Both the position numbers and the translations under genes were made by a program. The notes under the pieces were generated by a model. The model saw nothing but the letters and a program-made list of their open reading frames with translations. It had not been told where the DNA came from and did not search any database. Shown here piece by piece: positions 9,950 through 22,850 of a stretch of 64,000 nucleotides of DNA; the stretch's first letter is position 1, and the number at the start of each line of letters is the position of its first letter. The stretch comes from Pestalotiopsis fici W106-1 (lineage: Eukaryota; Ascomycota; Sordariomycetes; Amphisphaeriales; Sporocadaceae), in contig NW_006917094.1 of NCBI RefSeq assembly GCF_000516985.1, forward strand, positions 4,047,833-4,111,832. Direction: 5' to 3'.

Positions 9950-12573
9950 ACCCCGTTGTAGCAAGGATGGCGGGAACGCCATAGATTGATCTGCCCTGGG
10001 CTACTACTGTAACCGACTACCACTCGGTTTCGTTTGTGCCTGTTGAAAAGGGTGACAGACGCAGGGCCAAGCTTTCAGAGTCTGCAGTGACATCTTGGTA
10101 TTGGGCACGCTCTACATGCTGCGCGCGCGCTAGCAAATGTTATACTAGATCATCAATACAAAACTCAGCTAATCAAACCCCTGTGCAGCCGCCCTGACCC
10201 ACGTACCATCCTTTCTCAGAACAATTGTTTCCGACGAGCTTATTATGTTCTTCCTGGTGAATGATCATGGCATGACTCTGGTAAGTTCACAGCCATGATG
10301 CAAGTTGCAGCGCTTTTCTGGAAACATACATGTGAGCGCTGTCATCAAGAGTGTCTAATGTGTTCTCCAGCTGTCTCGACTAAAATGTAGACTACGCGAT
10401 TCGGCAAGTAATTCGATTCTCCTCTAGGCAGCCAATCATGCCGGGGCCAGGAACTCCGAATCGCTCTTTTCGGGCAAGCTAAAAATCCAAGCCAAGACTA
10501 GGGTCAAGTCACCAACGGCAAACGTTGCTTGTTTGCATCGCCCACACCTAAATGCATGTGCACATCAACTTTCGAGAACAATATCGACTGACGGCGGCTC
10601 GCTTCCAGTCATCATGCGATGTGGCAGCTCGTTCTCTAGGGTCGCAACCCGAATTGCCGCTCCATGTCCAAACTATAGCTGGGTCCACGGTCAGGGGTGC
10701 CAAGCGAAGAAGCCAAAGCCCATTCTAGGCGTGGAGCTGATGCCACTCCGCGGGACCAAATTCCAGTCCGTTCTTGGGGCTCCCCTTTACACACTCGGAG
10801 ATCCAAACAGCAAGGAACTTATTCTTCGGAACGGATGTTACTTCGTTCCAGCGAACAGTGTTTAGTCTGACATTTCCTATAGCTCTCTGATCCTGGCCGT
10901 AGTGTCCTCCAGGATATGTATGTATACGCTCTCATAGTACATGTTAAGCCCAAACAAGCCCTTATATAATTCTACGTGCAATAATCTGTATAAGACTCGG
11001 CAAATCATCAGCATGCAATCCTCTTGATTGCTGAAGCCCTGCAGCATAATACACATGATTTCGGTCGGTCTTGTCGTTGGAAGATCGAGTTGCGCAATTA
11101 GCATACATGCGCTTACAAACATCGATGATGTATGTCATGTGATACACGAATCGACAACATCAGAGCTGGAGAATTGATCTCCACTTAGTGAGCCATTTGC
11201 TTCGTACATAGTCTTATTCAGCCAAGAATTTAGTAAAAGAGTCGCTGGTGGCTCGTGGACAAAGCAGTAATAAACCGTGGTACGAAATGGCCAGGAATAG
11301 GGGGCACGTAAAAATGCTAAAATTGCGAGTGGACGATTCGGATGTTACTCGCTACACGAACTACACAAATAGTTCATGATAGTTTGAACTATGGACAGGT
11401 AGCCATGTAGAAATATGATGCTTCCGCCAGGTTTAAGAGTGATAAATCCCCAGCGGAGCATGATTCTAGTCCGCCTTGGGTCTATTTTGACTTGATGTAT
11501 TGACAATCGCATTGACAGACAACACAGAAGAATGTGATTTCCGCTTTGATGCTTCATGTTAGTAATCTGTTCTGAGAACTATGCAATATAATATGTTTCG
11601 TTGGGTAATGGTGATGCTGTTTCTCATGTGTGTCATGTCTTGGAGAAAGCAATATTTTCTCCAAATAGTAAATAGTTCCAGAAAAAAAAAACAAATATGC
11701 AGGAGACGTGTTTAGATGGCTGAGAGACTCTGCCAGGGAAAAGCATAATAGAAGCAGTCGAGATCCCTTGGTGTTCCTTTGGACAGATGGAGTTGCCATA
11801 TGCATGATATAGTCGGCGACCGTATCAAAATCACCGTGAACAAGTGATCAGCGTCCGCATCAATACTATCACAGTGAAAGACAGACAAGGCAAATTATCT
11901 TTGAGGCCATTATCTACTACGCAAAGGCAAGTGCGAGAAGTCCGTTGCTTCACACAATCAAACCCCCAATTCAGGGTCAACGCTCTACTTTGAAACTTGA
12001 CTCCATCTGTAAGGATGTGCAAGTTATAGACTACCTACCTACTTAGTTGCCTTGCTACCTACCCAGGTAACTGGCAACTTCCCTTATTTCTCAAACACAG
12101 GCCAGGCACCGGTGAAATCCAGAGGAAACCGCAAACGCAACTGCCCAATCAACAACTAGATCTGCTCGTCGGCTGTCTGCGTACATAGGTACTTGGATCT
12201 GCGTCCACCAGCTGACGGCCAATCAACCTCTGTTGCCCTTTCGACCCTTTACTCAAGAGATCGAACTTCGAGGCATCAACTCAAGCCAGGCTGATTCTAA
12301 TCAGGCACCGATCCTCTGTGGTTGCCCCATTTAATTTGTCCCCAGGCTGTCTATTTGTTTCGGCTTTTTTTTCTCCCCCTTCAACACAACCCACCCCTAA
12401 ACTCCAACCTACGAGGCAGCACAGCTTTCAGTTTCTGTGCCCTGCAGATTTCTTTCCTCATCTCTTCTCTTGACAAGTCATTCCTTTCACTTCCATCAAC
12501 TGTTCAGGTTGATTGTTGAGACCGAAAGGCGACTTTACGGAAGCCAATAATCATCAAAGATCGCAAAACTCAG
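9950..12573. other. long intergenic stretch, no gene supported
   Basis: About 2.6 kb without a supportable gene. Frames are short, lack homology that I recognise, and cannot be joined by good splice sites. I see no tRNA or terminal repeats. Near 12026-12072 there is a CCTA-rich promoter-type block (ACTACCTACCTACTTAG ... CTACCTACCCAGGTAA). From ~12340 on the sequence turns pyrimidine-rich, typical of the leader of the zinc-knuckle gene downstream. Confidence 0.5.
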
Positions 12574-13153
12574 GTAAGTGGTTGCGCCCTGCTGCCATGG
12601 TGCCTTCCTTTTCCCCTACCACTCTCCCGTCATTTCACCGCACAACTCATGCGCCCTCATCGCGTTGTAACTTTCTTCTTCTTCTTTTGCGCCTCTCCCG
12701 ACAAGCAGATTATCCCCCCTCGTCGCTTGTGGACGCAAAGCGCAGCTTCACCCACAGGCATCGCTGATATCAGCTTGAGCGACTGCCAAAACGCCTCACT
12801 TGTCATTGATATCATCTCCTTCCAATCCATCCATGCACTTTTCTTACCATCACTGCCATCACCTGGAGCCTTGTCTCATCTTTGACACTCCTCTACACTT
12901 TTCTTGCCTTCACTTCCAAAACGCCGAGCGCAAAACTCATGGTGGCAAATCCATTTGTCTTCAAACACACAACGTACCTTCCTACACGGGTTTTCTACGA
13001 GTTTTCTCTGCCACTTCAGTTTCTGTCGGGTCCTTGTTTCATGTGACTTTACCCCCACCATTACACAATCCCATTGTCATTCATCCTTCCCCACCGATGA
13101 TAATCGGTCACGTCAAAATTGTTGACTGAACCTCGCAAACTAATTTAACCAAG
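12574..13153 (+). other. probable 5'-UTR intron of the zinc-knuckle gene
   Basis: A strong donor CAG|GTAAGT occurs at 12574, within a pyrimidine-rich leader and 600 bp before the start codon at 13173. Candidate acceptors lie just upstream of the start (AACCAAG at 13153, or TTCAAAG at 13162), preceded by the branch-like ACTAAT at ~13138-13143. The ORFs inside this stretch have no coding character. Both ends are predicted, not observed. Confidence 0.4.
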
Positions 13154-13172
13154 ATTTCAAAGCAACGCAACC

Positions 13173-14889
13173 ATGTCTTGGGGCCAGACCGACACCCATG
13201 GTGGCGGTGACCAGTGGGTTGGTGGTGATGACACCGGTGCTGGATACAATGCTGCCGACTTCGACGGTGGCAATGATGGTTTCGGCGCTGGTGATCATGA
13301 GGGCGCAGATCGTCCCCGTGGTGCCTGCTACAATTGTGGTGAGGAGGGGTGAGTTGTTTCTCATTTTTTGGGGTATCTGATTCATCATGCTCACAAGCGA
13401 ATAGCCACAACAAGGCTGATTGCCCCAATCCTCGCGTCGAGCGTGAGTTCACTGGCGAGTGCCGCACCTGTGGCAAGGAGGGACATCGTGCTGTTGACTG
13501 TCCCGACCGACCTCCCCAGATGTGCAACAACTGTGGCCAGGAAGGTTAGTAGAACCAACCGTCTCGGAGTTGCTATCAATTGGCTAACTTTTGAATGTAA
13601 ACAGGTCACATGGTCGCCGAGTGCCAGAATGCTCGCGTCATTGATCGCTCCAACGTTCGTGACGTTGAAGGTGTCGTCGCCTGGGACAAGATGGTCGAGG
13701 CAGCCAAGATCCGCGACATGGACGATGTGAAGGAGGGATTTCAGGAATACGTCAAAGCCAGTCCCGATCTCACTTACCTGGATGTCGAGAAGGGCTTTCG
13801 CGATCAGGATGCCGGCATCTACATCATTGCTATTGAGAAGCCCCAGCTCATTGGCGCCTTGACCAATATGGATCTTCAGGGAAACCTTGGAAAGAAGTAT
13901 ACCATTACTTTCCGGTTCGACAACAAGCCCCTGCGTGAGAGAGAGCGTCAGTTCTTCCCCAAGGATGCAGCCGAGAACTTGGAGCGCCTCAGTGATGCTG
14001 GCGAGCCGGTTGACAGCCGCAAGATGAAGTGCTCCAACTGCTCCGAGTACGGTCACATCTCCAAGAACTGCCCCGAGGACAAGGTTGAGAAAGAGCAGGC
14101 TGTGGTCAAGTGCTTTCACTGTGGTGAGGAGGGTCATCGAGTCCGCGATTGTAAGTGTGCTGCGCTCAAAAGGATTCACATGTGCGAGTTGTTCTAACAA
14201 AGCAGGCCCTCAACCCCGAGTTGACAAGTTTGCTTGCAAGAATTGCCAGCAGCCCGGCCACAAGGCCTCTGATTGTAAGTCAAATCCATGCACATATTTC
14301 TCAGTGAAAGTCGCTTGCTGACAAGTAACAAGGCCCCGAGCCTCCCAACCCGGCCAACGTCGATTGCCGCAAGTGTGGTGAGAGTAAGTCAAACGACATG
14401 AGAAGAACGGAAATGGTTATTAATACATCTTACAGAGGGCCACTTCTCTCGTGACTGCCCCCAGGGAGGCGGTGGTGGTGGTGCTTGCCACAATTGTGGT
14501 CAGGAGGGTCACCGTGCCAGAGACTGCACCGAGGAGAAGAAGATCATCTGCCGCAACTGCGATGCTGAAGGTCACACTGGACGCGAGTGTCCTAAGCCCC
14601 GTGACTGTGAGTACAATCATTCCATGTCAAATTTGCGTATTATCGAATATTTACACCCATGATAGATTCCCGAGTCAAGTGCTCCAACTGTGGTGAGATG
14701 GGTCACACCAAGGTCCGCTGCAAGCAGCCTGTTCCCACTGAGGACGCTGATGGCGATGCTGGAGACAGCTTTGGTGGAGCCTCTGAGGCCATGAACGACT
14801 TTGCCGCCGGAGACCAGAATACGGGCGATTTCGGTGCCAACCAGATGGGTCACGGCTATGTTGAAGGCCCTACCGCCGGTGACTGGTAG
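13173..14889 (+). CDS. CCHC zinc-knuckle nucleic-acid-binding protein (CNBP/Gis2/CnjB-like), ten knuckles
   Basis: Seven exons (13173-13348, 13405-13544, 13605-14150, 14206-14274, 14333-14383, 14436-14606, 14666-14889), 458 residues. Proteins of this type bind single-stranded DNA or RNA and act in translation or transcription control. Ten C-x2-C-x4-H-x4-C knuckles are visible: three near residues 52-112 (CYNCGEEGHNKADC, CRTCGKEGHRAVDC, CNNCGQEGHMVAEC) and seven from ~248 on, including CSNCSEYGHISKNC, CFHCGEEGHRVRDC, CHNCGQEGHRARDC and CRNCDAEGHTGREC. Between the two sets lies a ~135-residue segment without cysteine pairs (~113-247). The N-terminus is Gly/Asp-rich. Several introns interrupt a knuckle, and only splicing restores the CCHC spacing, which supports the model. 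Yeast Gis2 has seven knuckles and ~150 residues, so this is a larger relative. Confidence 0.93.
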
Positions 14890-16622
14890 AAAACTCTCAA
14901 TTCTACTTTGAGTACTGCAGTGCGCTTGGCTAAGGAAAAGGAATACGAGGCTAAGATATGATCCATGGCAAGTGGATTGTCGAGACACGCCTGTGTTCTG
15001 TTTCTTGCATTGGAGATTCATTTAATTGACTCCAATGGTATGTTGTTGCTGGATTGATGAGTTTGTCCATCCATGGACTAGGAAATTGTACGTAAATGGC
15101 CGACATGCTGCAGCTAGGGAATCTCTGCACATGGTTCTGATCTCGTCTCGAGACGAACCCAACCTCTAGATAGCTGCTTTCAGGAGGTAGACAGGCATAG
15201 GAATTGTTCTATCTTCCAACATTTTTTTCGTCTTTGCGTGTGAAATCATTGCTTTTATCATTTAATTAATATTATGATGTTATGCTAGCATATTTGTCCG
15301 ATTTACTCCAACTCTATTGTGTAAGAATCGATTAAAGTGATTTGAATGATGCTTATAATTATATAACACGTGGAATCTAATGAATGATCGCACGAGTTGG
15401 TTCTTATGCCCAAGACTGTCGTGAATATTCCCAGAGTCATAAACCATTGTCCTAACTTTGGACGACATCCTGTCCCCCAGAAATCCACAGCCAACACAAG
15501 CCGAACGTGTTTCGGATACGTTGACCAGGGGTAAGTGGCAACTCAACAGAGACTTTCATGACTGTGGTAGCTTGGAGTCGCCGAATCGCCAAGCGGCAAT
15601 TAATTTGCGCGAAAACTTTTGGATTCAATGAGTTTCCATTTGCTTCGGTTACAGACAATGTGGTCTGAATGCAGAAACAACAGCATTGTTGTTGTTATTA
15701 TTTTGTTAGGGTAGAGGTACGTTGGGAATGGGGGTTTTCTCAGCAGCTGTTTCTGACTTTTCGGGGATATATTTACTGAATATCATGCCACAATTGTTGA
15801 AGCACATGATATGATGCCGATGATATGATGTTCCATACCCAGATGGATTTAGGAGAGCTGCATCCCCGATTGAAGAAGGTCGATAGACACCCACGACAAT
15901 GCGGGTCCGGATTCCATGCTTTATCTGTCAAGATGTGAGTTGGGCCCATGACTTTAGTCAAAGTAAAGTCTTCATACATTCAGCACTCAATGTGCTGTAA
16001 CATTGTTGGTGGTGTTACACGACTGACAATTATGGAGAAAAAGATAACATCAATGCCAGGGTTCTTGGGTTTTAAAGGCTGAAAGACATAAAAACTGCCT
16101 TGTTTGCACTAAAAATAGAGAGAGCATGGGGTTGCAGCCACCAACCAGCCACAACTATATGCAGATAAGACTAGGTACTCTGTAAGGTGCAGCAAGGATT
16201 CTCCAGTCGTGATGCACCATCCGAGCCACGGCGCCTCGAGTCCGTAGATCGCGACAGGGATGCGAAAGCATAACGGCTTCTGAACTTGATGTCATGTGTG
16301 CGGCACAGCAGTTGCCTTCCAATCTCGCCAGCATAGACATGAATCTTTTGTCAAGGGACAAGCTTTTTCGGCTGCTTCAATATTTGTTCCTTGACTTGTG
16401 CTCTGCCTAGATGGCCAATGCTATCGCGAAAAGAATACTTCGAGATTGAGAAGGTCACCTTGGGACTTGGTATCTATCGTTTAATCCCCGCTGAACAACC
16501 ATCCCGGGGAAGATCGTCCTGCTTGACCTTCCAACCGTCGTGGGAGCTCTGAAGCAGATACTGCACAGCGAGTTTGGACTTTCTCGATCGATGACACATG
16601 ACAGAGCTGGGTGGTGGAAGAC
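14890..16622. other. intergenic, no gene supported
   Basis: About 1.7 kb between the zinc-knuckle gene and the DUF6536-type gene, both on the plus strand. A direct repeat of GATATGATG occurs at ~15807-15830. No coding or RNA feature could be supported. Confidence 0.5.
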
Positions 16623-19600
16623 ATGGACTTTGCACGATTTGGCAATGATCGAGGGAACCGGGTCAGCGGATGGAAACGCGCGGCGCACATCAACAGTGCC
16701 GTGTTGAGCGCCATTACGCTTACGCTGTTGATCTCCTTGATTGTGTCGTGGAGGCAGTCGCATGGGCTCACCAAAGCCCTCTTATTTTTCGAGGGGACCT
16801 GCGACGGTGGCAGCGCGTCGAAACTCAACGTCGCGCTCCATTTGCTCTTGAACGCGGTCTCTACGGCCATATTTGCCTCTTCCAATTTCTTTAGTAGGAA
16901 CCCGCCTCCTGCTGTGAGAAGAAGACTTGCTGATTCTTGGAACCTTGAATAGTGCAGGTGCTCAATTCGCCTTCCAGAAGTGAAGTTGATCAGGTCCATT
17001 CAAAAGGTGGATGGATGGGCATAGGGGTTCCGTCAGTGAGGAATGCGTTCCAAGTGAGCAGGTTCAAGACATGTTGCTGGATAATGCTGCTACTTTCTTC
17101 CATACCTCTGCACCTCTTGTTTAACTCCCTGATCTTTCAGACAGATCAGCGCGACTCGGAGTATCAATTGGCCATTGCGAGCGAAGGCTTCTTCACTGGT
17201 GTTCCCTTCTACGTGCCGGGGGCGTCCCTGAACCCTCCCGGATGGATGACGACATCGTCAGGCTTTTACGGGGGGGGTGGTTATGGGCTCGGGGTGATAC
17301 TTCCCAGCAACAATTCATCAGTTTATCACCGCAATGTATCTGCTATGGCCTCCGAGGCACTAATCTGGGATAATCTAACCGCTCAAGAGTGTTACAATGA
17401 TTATTTTTCAGTAAGTCTCTCTGTCTTTGATTTTCCAAAGAGAAAAAGAGGAAGAGAAAAGTGCAAGATCTTCTCACTTCCAGTATCTTTCATTGGAGAC
17501 TCTTGCTCCGATCTCCGAGGATGTATTATCCACACAATCGATGACTTCCCTCGCGAAGGTCACCTTACGCTAATTAATGGTTTGGGCAGTGTGGGGGCAT
17601 TAAAGGACACCGCAATGTGATTGCTGTTGTGGATCAAAAAGACGGATGGATCCGGGACGAAGTATGGAATTTAATGGCAAATCAGAGCGAGTTCTGGGAC
17701 CCTATAGTTCCATCAAATGAAACAAATTCTCTCTGGTGGGCAGGACCATGCGCGGTACGTTTGGTTAGATGGAGCGAGAATTGGGGACACTCACCATGTC
17801 AGAGGACACGGAATGTTTCGCTATCATCCGCTGACAAGATTTTAGATGATGGCTGAGTACGTGAAAGAGGACGGCGTGGTCTGTCGCGACACATGCACTT
17901 CTTCCTGGGGTCATGATGGATACATGGATTCTCCAACCTCCAAGAAGACAAATAACAGTCCTTGGGTGCTTTCTTTCTTTAACGACTCGAGAGTAATGTG
18001 GTTGGTGAACAACACCAAAGGCCCCGACGGTACTTACCTTCACCAGGCCAGTCCGAATGAGTATACAAACGACATTACCCCTGGAGCTTCCGATTTGACT
18101 GTCAACTATTGCTTAGCTGAGCCCATCGACCACTTTTGTTACGTTAGCATATCAAATGTCCTACTACTCGCAGTTACGATATGTGTGCTCGTCAAGACGA
18201 TGATGGCTATCATTGTTACTGTTGTACTTGCCCGCCGCGATCAGGCGCCACTCGTGACCATGGGAGATGCTGTCGTCTCTTTCATTGAGCGTCCAGATCG
18301 TACAACCGTGGGAATATGCACGATTGGACAGCGAGATATCCGGGGGCACTCGAATCAATACCAGGCCACCCAACTGGCTGGGCCAAGAGCTTGGGCGGCG
18401 CGCGTGTCTCGTCGCTACAAAGTTGTACCAGTCTCGGTCTGGTTTACTAGTTATGCATTATTTGCTTTGGGCGTTGGGGTGATTTCTTATTTTCTAAACA
18501 TGGCCATGACCTTTTTGGACCACCACCTGTGAGTATATTGCCTCGCCCGAGAAATGATGCTTGTCTAACATGCTTGCAGAACTGGTCAGGTCTTGGAAAG
18601 CGATACAAACCCGTTTCTCGACTCAGAATCTTGGAGCTTTGCATCGGCTGTCTTAGTTGCTAACAGCCCGCAACTCTTGCTCTCATTTTGCTACCTCGCT
18701 TACAACAACTTATTCACAAGGCTACAAATGGCGAAGGAGTGGGCAACCTACAGTCAGGGGTATTATCCGCTACGTGTCACCGATCCCAAGTAAGCGCTAT
18801 TTGGAGCAATTCCCAAAGAAGAAGAAATAACCATGAACTTAGGGGCGAGCAATTTTCAACATACAGACTACAACTTCCATACAAGTATTCCATACCACTC
18901 ATTGCCTGCAGTATCCTGCTACATTGGCTACTGTCAAACACCATCTATGTATTTGTCTCTGCCGGGGGTGAGTACTTTCCGCCAACGTGCTTCTTTGCAG
19001 TCACTCAATGTCTCATGTGCTTTAGGTTACTTTGACAATGACCTTTTTACTTACCAACGTGGATATGATTCCAGCCTCCCCGATGGCACCATTGTTTCAG
19101 TAGGCTACTCGACCTGGTCTCTGATTGTAATGTTGGCCGTCTCAGTCACGCTCGTCACCATCCCAATCGCCTTATCCTTCAAAAAGCTACCCTCGGGCTC
19201 CTTGATCGTGGGCAGCAACTCAATGGCCATTAGCGCTGCTTGTCATGTATCCTCAGTGTCCAACGTTGCAACAAGAGGGGCCTTGTACTCCAATGAGTCG
19301 ATCAAGTCAAACCGAAGGTCATGGAAATGGCTCCCCTCGAGGCTTGAGGCACCGCCGCCGCCGTACTCTCCCTTGAATGATGCGCAAAAGGCGAGGCGTG
19401 ACTCTTTACAATATGTACAGGGGGACGACCAGAGCCTCTTGACCCCTCATGGCCGCCCAGAGAGCGATCACTTCGAGATGCGCGACTTGAGCAGACATAC
19501 CTCGCGGGCAAGTCTGCTCAGCGGCCGCGAGAGCCCCATGACCAAGGAGGACGTGTACGAGCAGATTGCCCGCAGTAAAGTGCGGTGGGGCGTCGTGACT

Positions 19601-19714
19601 ATGCCGCCAGAGTTCTATGCCGAGTACGAGCAAGAACAGTCATATGGGCATCTAAGCTTTGGCGTGGAGGAAGACGAGGTGACACCACCAGTTGACAAGG
19701 TAAAATATGCCTGA
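16623..19714 (+). CDS. multi-pass membrane protein, DUF6536-type, fungal
   Basis: Seven exons: 16623-16893, 16953-17410, 17590-17754, 17846-18528, 18580-18789, 18843-18967, 19026-19714; about 866 residues. Function is unknown; the family is common in filamentous ascomycetes. Family blocks appear in order: GWKRAAHINSAVLSA with FFEGTCDGG and LNVALHLLLNAVSTAIFASS near the N-terminus, then DQVHSKGGWMGIGVPSVRN, and EQFSTYRLQLPYKYSIPLI late. I count about eight TM segments: three in the first ~150 residues, a large Asn-rich loop with N-glycosylation sites, then five more. The last ~180 residues are a cytosolic tail with PPPPYSPL (PPxY), Ser- and charge-rich. The ATG at 16623 is the only one before the conserved block. 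Intron 3 (17755-17845) is the least certain. Confidence 0.85.
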
Positions 19715-20343
19715 GGTGGTATCTTGCTGCGAAGTAGCATACAATCAAAGTTTGTGATTATTATTACGTGACTTATTACTATTAGTGTCCTCTGCTGTAA
19801 CAAAGGCTCCTCACCTTGTTCGCAATCGTGAAAAAGGGTACACTCTGCAGAAAGGGACATGGAAACGCTGCTCAGATTTGATTTATCCAAGTGTGTAAAC
19901 TCTAAAATCTTATTCATGGTTAGTGAGCGGTTATCAAAGTACCTGTAAGCATCCTCCCATAGTATTGCTTGAGGGGGTGCGGGGCCAGAGAATAAGCTTA
20001 AATCCACCTATCAATATACCAATCACGCTTGTATGATTTTGACCGAAAAACAAAATAACCCCAACTATGAAAGCTTGGCAAGTCCCTGACACATTCGAGA
20101 GCTCGAAGGTTATGATAGGTAGTGGTCAGAATGTGTGAGTCCCGTGGGAAGGTGCAGCACTCCGTATCGGTACTTGCTTGGCATATCGGCGTTCGGAGTT
20201 GTGCTAATCTGACCCAGCAACCTTCTGAGAGGACCTCCACAACCTTGCTGCGATCTTTCCCTCTTCTCCCGCTTTATCTGGGTCGAACAATTTACACCTA
20301 AATCGTAACAGTAAACAATGACGGTACACTGTACTCCAAATTC
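19715..20343. other. intergenic, no gene supported
   Basis: About 630 bp between the DUF6536-type gene and the MFS gene, both on the plus strand. It presumably holds the former's 3' UTR and the latter's promoter. Confidence 0.5.
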
Positions 20344-22850
20344 ATGGCAATGGCCCCGAAGTTATCATTAAAGCTCGGAGATGGACGGGAATCACCGCCT
20401 CCGCCGCCATCCAGTGAGAAAACGCAGCAACGCCCAATAGAAGGAGCTGCACCGGAGATAATGATGGTCACACCGGGGAAGAGGGGCCCAGATCCCGAGA
20501 AGACTGCGTTGGGATTACCTGCATCAGACACCGCTCCGGCTCCATCAGGAATCGTCGGAGATCCTGCCGCACTGGGCGACTTCGGTAGAGAAGATGAGGA
20601 GTACATCAGTGGGTACAAGCTCTTTGCCGCACTTTTTGGCATCGTCTCGGTGTTTTTCATTGTTTTATTGGATTTTAGCATCATTTCTACGGTAAGCATC
20701 AATAATCAAGAAATTCCACACCTGCTTCTGTTCCTTTTATTGTCGCCCGTTTACATGAATATCAACCATACCTCCTAGTCAAATGGCTGACACATAACCC
20801 TTTGATCTCTTATTGTAGGCTCTCCCATATATTACGAGTGATTTCCACAGACTACAAGAGTATGTTTCAAACAACACATTTGCGAGAATCCTGCTGACAT
20901 GGAGATTTTGACAGTGTTGGATGGTATGGAGGTGCTTATCAACTTTCATGGTAAGCATTCAAACCGCTCTGGCCCAGACTACGATATGGTCAAAAAATGC
21001 AAAAACTTCCCTGTGGCATCCTGAATCGGCACTGATATGATGCCTTCACCAGCGCTGCTTTGCAACCTCTTACTGGAAAGCTCTATACCTATCTCAGCGC
21101 CAAGCGGACATTCCTCGTCTTCGTCGCCATTTTTGAGGTTGGTTCCTTGCTTTGCGGTGTTGCGACCTCATCGACGCTCTTCATTCTTGGTCGTACTATC
21201 GCTGGGCTGGGAACTTCAGGCCTGGAAAATGGGGCTTTGACCCTTATTGCAGGAGCTGTGCCTTTGCAGAAGCGACCGTGTAAGTCGTGAACAGCCATGG
21301 CTGAGCACCCATTTTCAGTACCGTTGTTTCATGACTTCAGTACTAATCTTGAGTTACTGTCAATAGTGTACACTGGTATAGTATTTGCAAGTAGGTGTTG
21401 ATCATAGAGCTTAGAAAGAAACAATAAGCTAAAGATGAATCTAGTTGGCCAAATTGGCATAGTCGTTGGTCCCCTCATCGGTGGTGTCTTGACGCAATAC
21501 GCAAACTGGCGGTGGTGTGAGTAACAAATTTCACCTCTAGCAGTTCCGTGTGGGTTATTTGTTGATTTCACTTTCTTTCTGATAAATTCCAGGCTTTTAC
21601 ATCAACCTCCCCATTGGTGCAGTCTCTATTCTTTTTCTGTGCTTCACACATATCCCAGATGAGACGCTCAAGCCGCCATTTTCGCTTGCCCTGTTCCGCA
21701 GCATCATTCCGAATCTTGATCTGACAGGCTGTGCGCTATTTGCACCGGCCACTGTCATGTTTCTCCTTGCGCTGCAGTGGGGATCAGATGAGTACGGTTG
21801 GACCTCGCCCATTGTCATTGGTCTGTTCGTCGGTTCCGGCGTGACGGCAATTTTGTTCTCCTTCTGGGAATGGCGCGTGGGCGAGAATGCTCTCATACCC
21901 TTTCATCTGGTAAAGAAACGGATCGTATGGACAAGCACCATCCACAACTGCTTCCTATTCATTACCAATTCCGTCGGGGCCAACTACATCCCCATCTACT
22001 TTCAGGCTGTGAAAGGCGTCGGTCCTTCGCTAAGCGGTGTTTACACGCTGCCCTCCATCCTGGCACAGCTGTTGTCCCTGGTCATATCTGGTGCTCTTGG
22101 TAAGTCGACTCTCCCTGCATGTCTGGCTAGCCACTGAATAATTGGTTTGCGGCATCGCTTATGCCCGACATTTGATGATGGGGCAAAATCTTCTGAGCTG
22201 ACTCGTATTCTAATTAGTGACAAAACTTGGGTACTACCTTCCATTCGGCGTCCTTGGAGCTGCTGTGACTGCCGTTGCCTGTGGTCTGATATCAACCTGG
22301 ACTCCGGATACTATTACAGCAGAGTGGATCGGATATCAAATACTCTTTGGTCTGCGCGGGATGGCTTTGCAAACGGTAGGTTCATCGCGTATTTTATTCA
22401 TGATTTCGCTCGAAACCAGTTGTGGCAAGCCGATGCTTTTGACTAAGAACCAATTCATTGTAGGCTGTAATCTCCATGCAGAACGCAGTCACGCCAGCCC
22501 AGAATGCCGTCGTCATGGCATTTCTGGTATTCGTGCAGAGCCTAATGGCGGCCATCTCCAACATTGTGGGCAACGCCATCTTCACGCAAACTTTGGCACG
22601 GCAAGTTTCAATCCTGGCACCATCGGTGAGCCCTGAGGCGGCGCTGGCGGCAGGTGGGAGTGCCGAAACAGTGCGGGCCCTGTTGCCTTCTGGGAGTCCA
22701 GAGCTTGGAGGCCTGCTGCTCGCGTACTCGAAGAGCGTCAATGCTGTCTTTTACATGTTGCTGGCGGTCGGTGGAGTTTGTTTCGCCGCGTCTTGGGGAA
22801 TGGGATGGGTGGATATCCGAAAGAAGGCGCCGGAAGAAGATGAAGCTTGA
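20344..22850 (+). CDS. major facilitator superfamily transporter, DHA2-like (14-TM drug/toxin:H+ antiporter type)
   Basis: Nine exons: 20344-20691, 20819-20859, 20915-20950, 21053-21279, 21367-21390, 21445-21516, 21593-22099, 22218-22375, 22464-22850; 599 residues. It is a proton-driven exporter of the plasma or vacuolar membrane. After a ~95-residue polar N-terminus TM1 ends in [13 protein letters not shown]. Next come [62 protein letters not shown] and [18 protein letters not shown]; this last is motif C and the typical TM5/TM6 block of DHA2 exporters, split by introns. TM11-14 end in [19 protein letters not shown]. Relatives include toxin-efflux and azole-efflux pumps, but no biosynthetic cluster lies nearby, so the substrate is unknown. 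The many tiny exons are typical of this family in fungi. Confidence 0.93.

Noticed and set aside
10533..10865. 110-codon plus-strand frame
   Set aside because: No recognisable protein features; isolated in a gene-free stretch.
12513..13129. Several plus-strand frames before the zinc-knuckle gene
   Set aside because: Low-complexity His/Ser/Pro-rich; better explained as spliced 5' leader.
13391..14200. 269-codon minus-strand frame
   Set aside because: Mirror frame of the zinc-knuckle exons; no independent homology.
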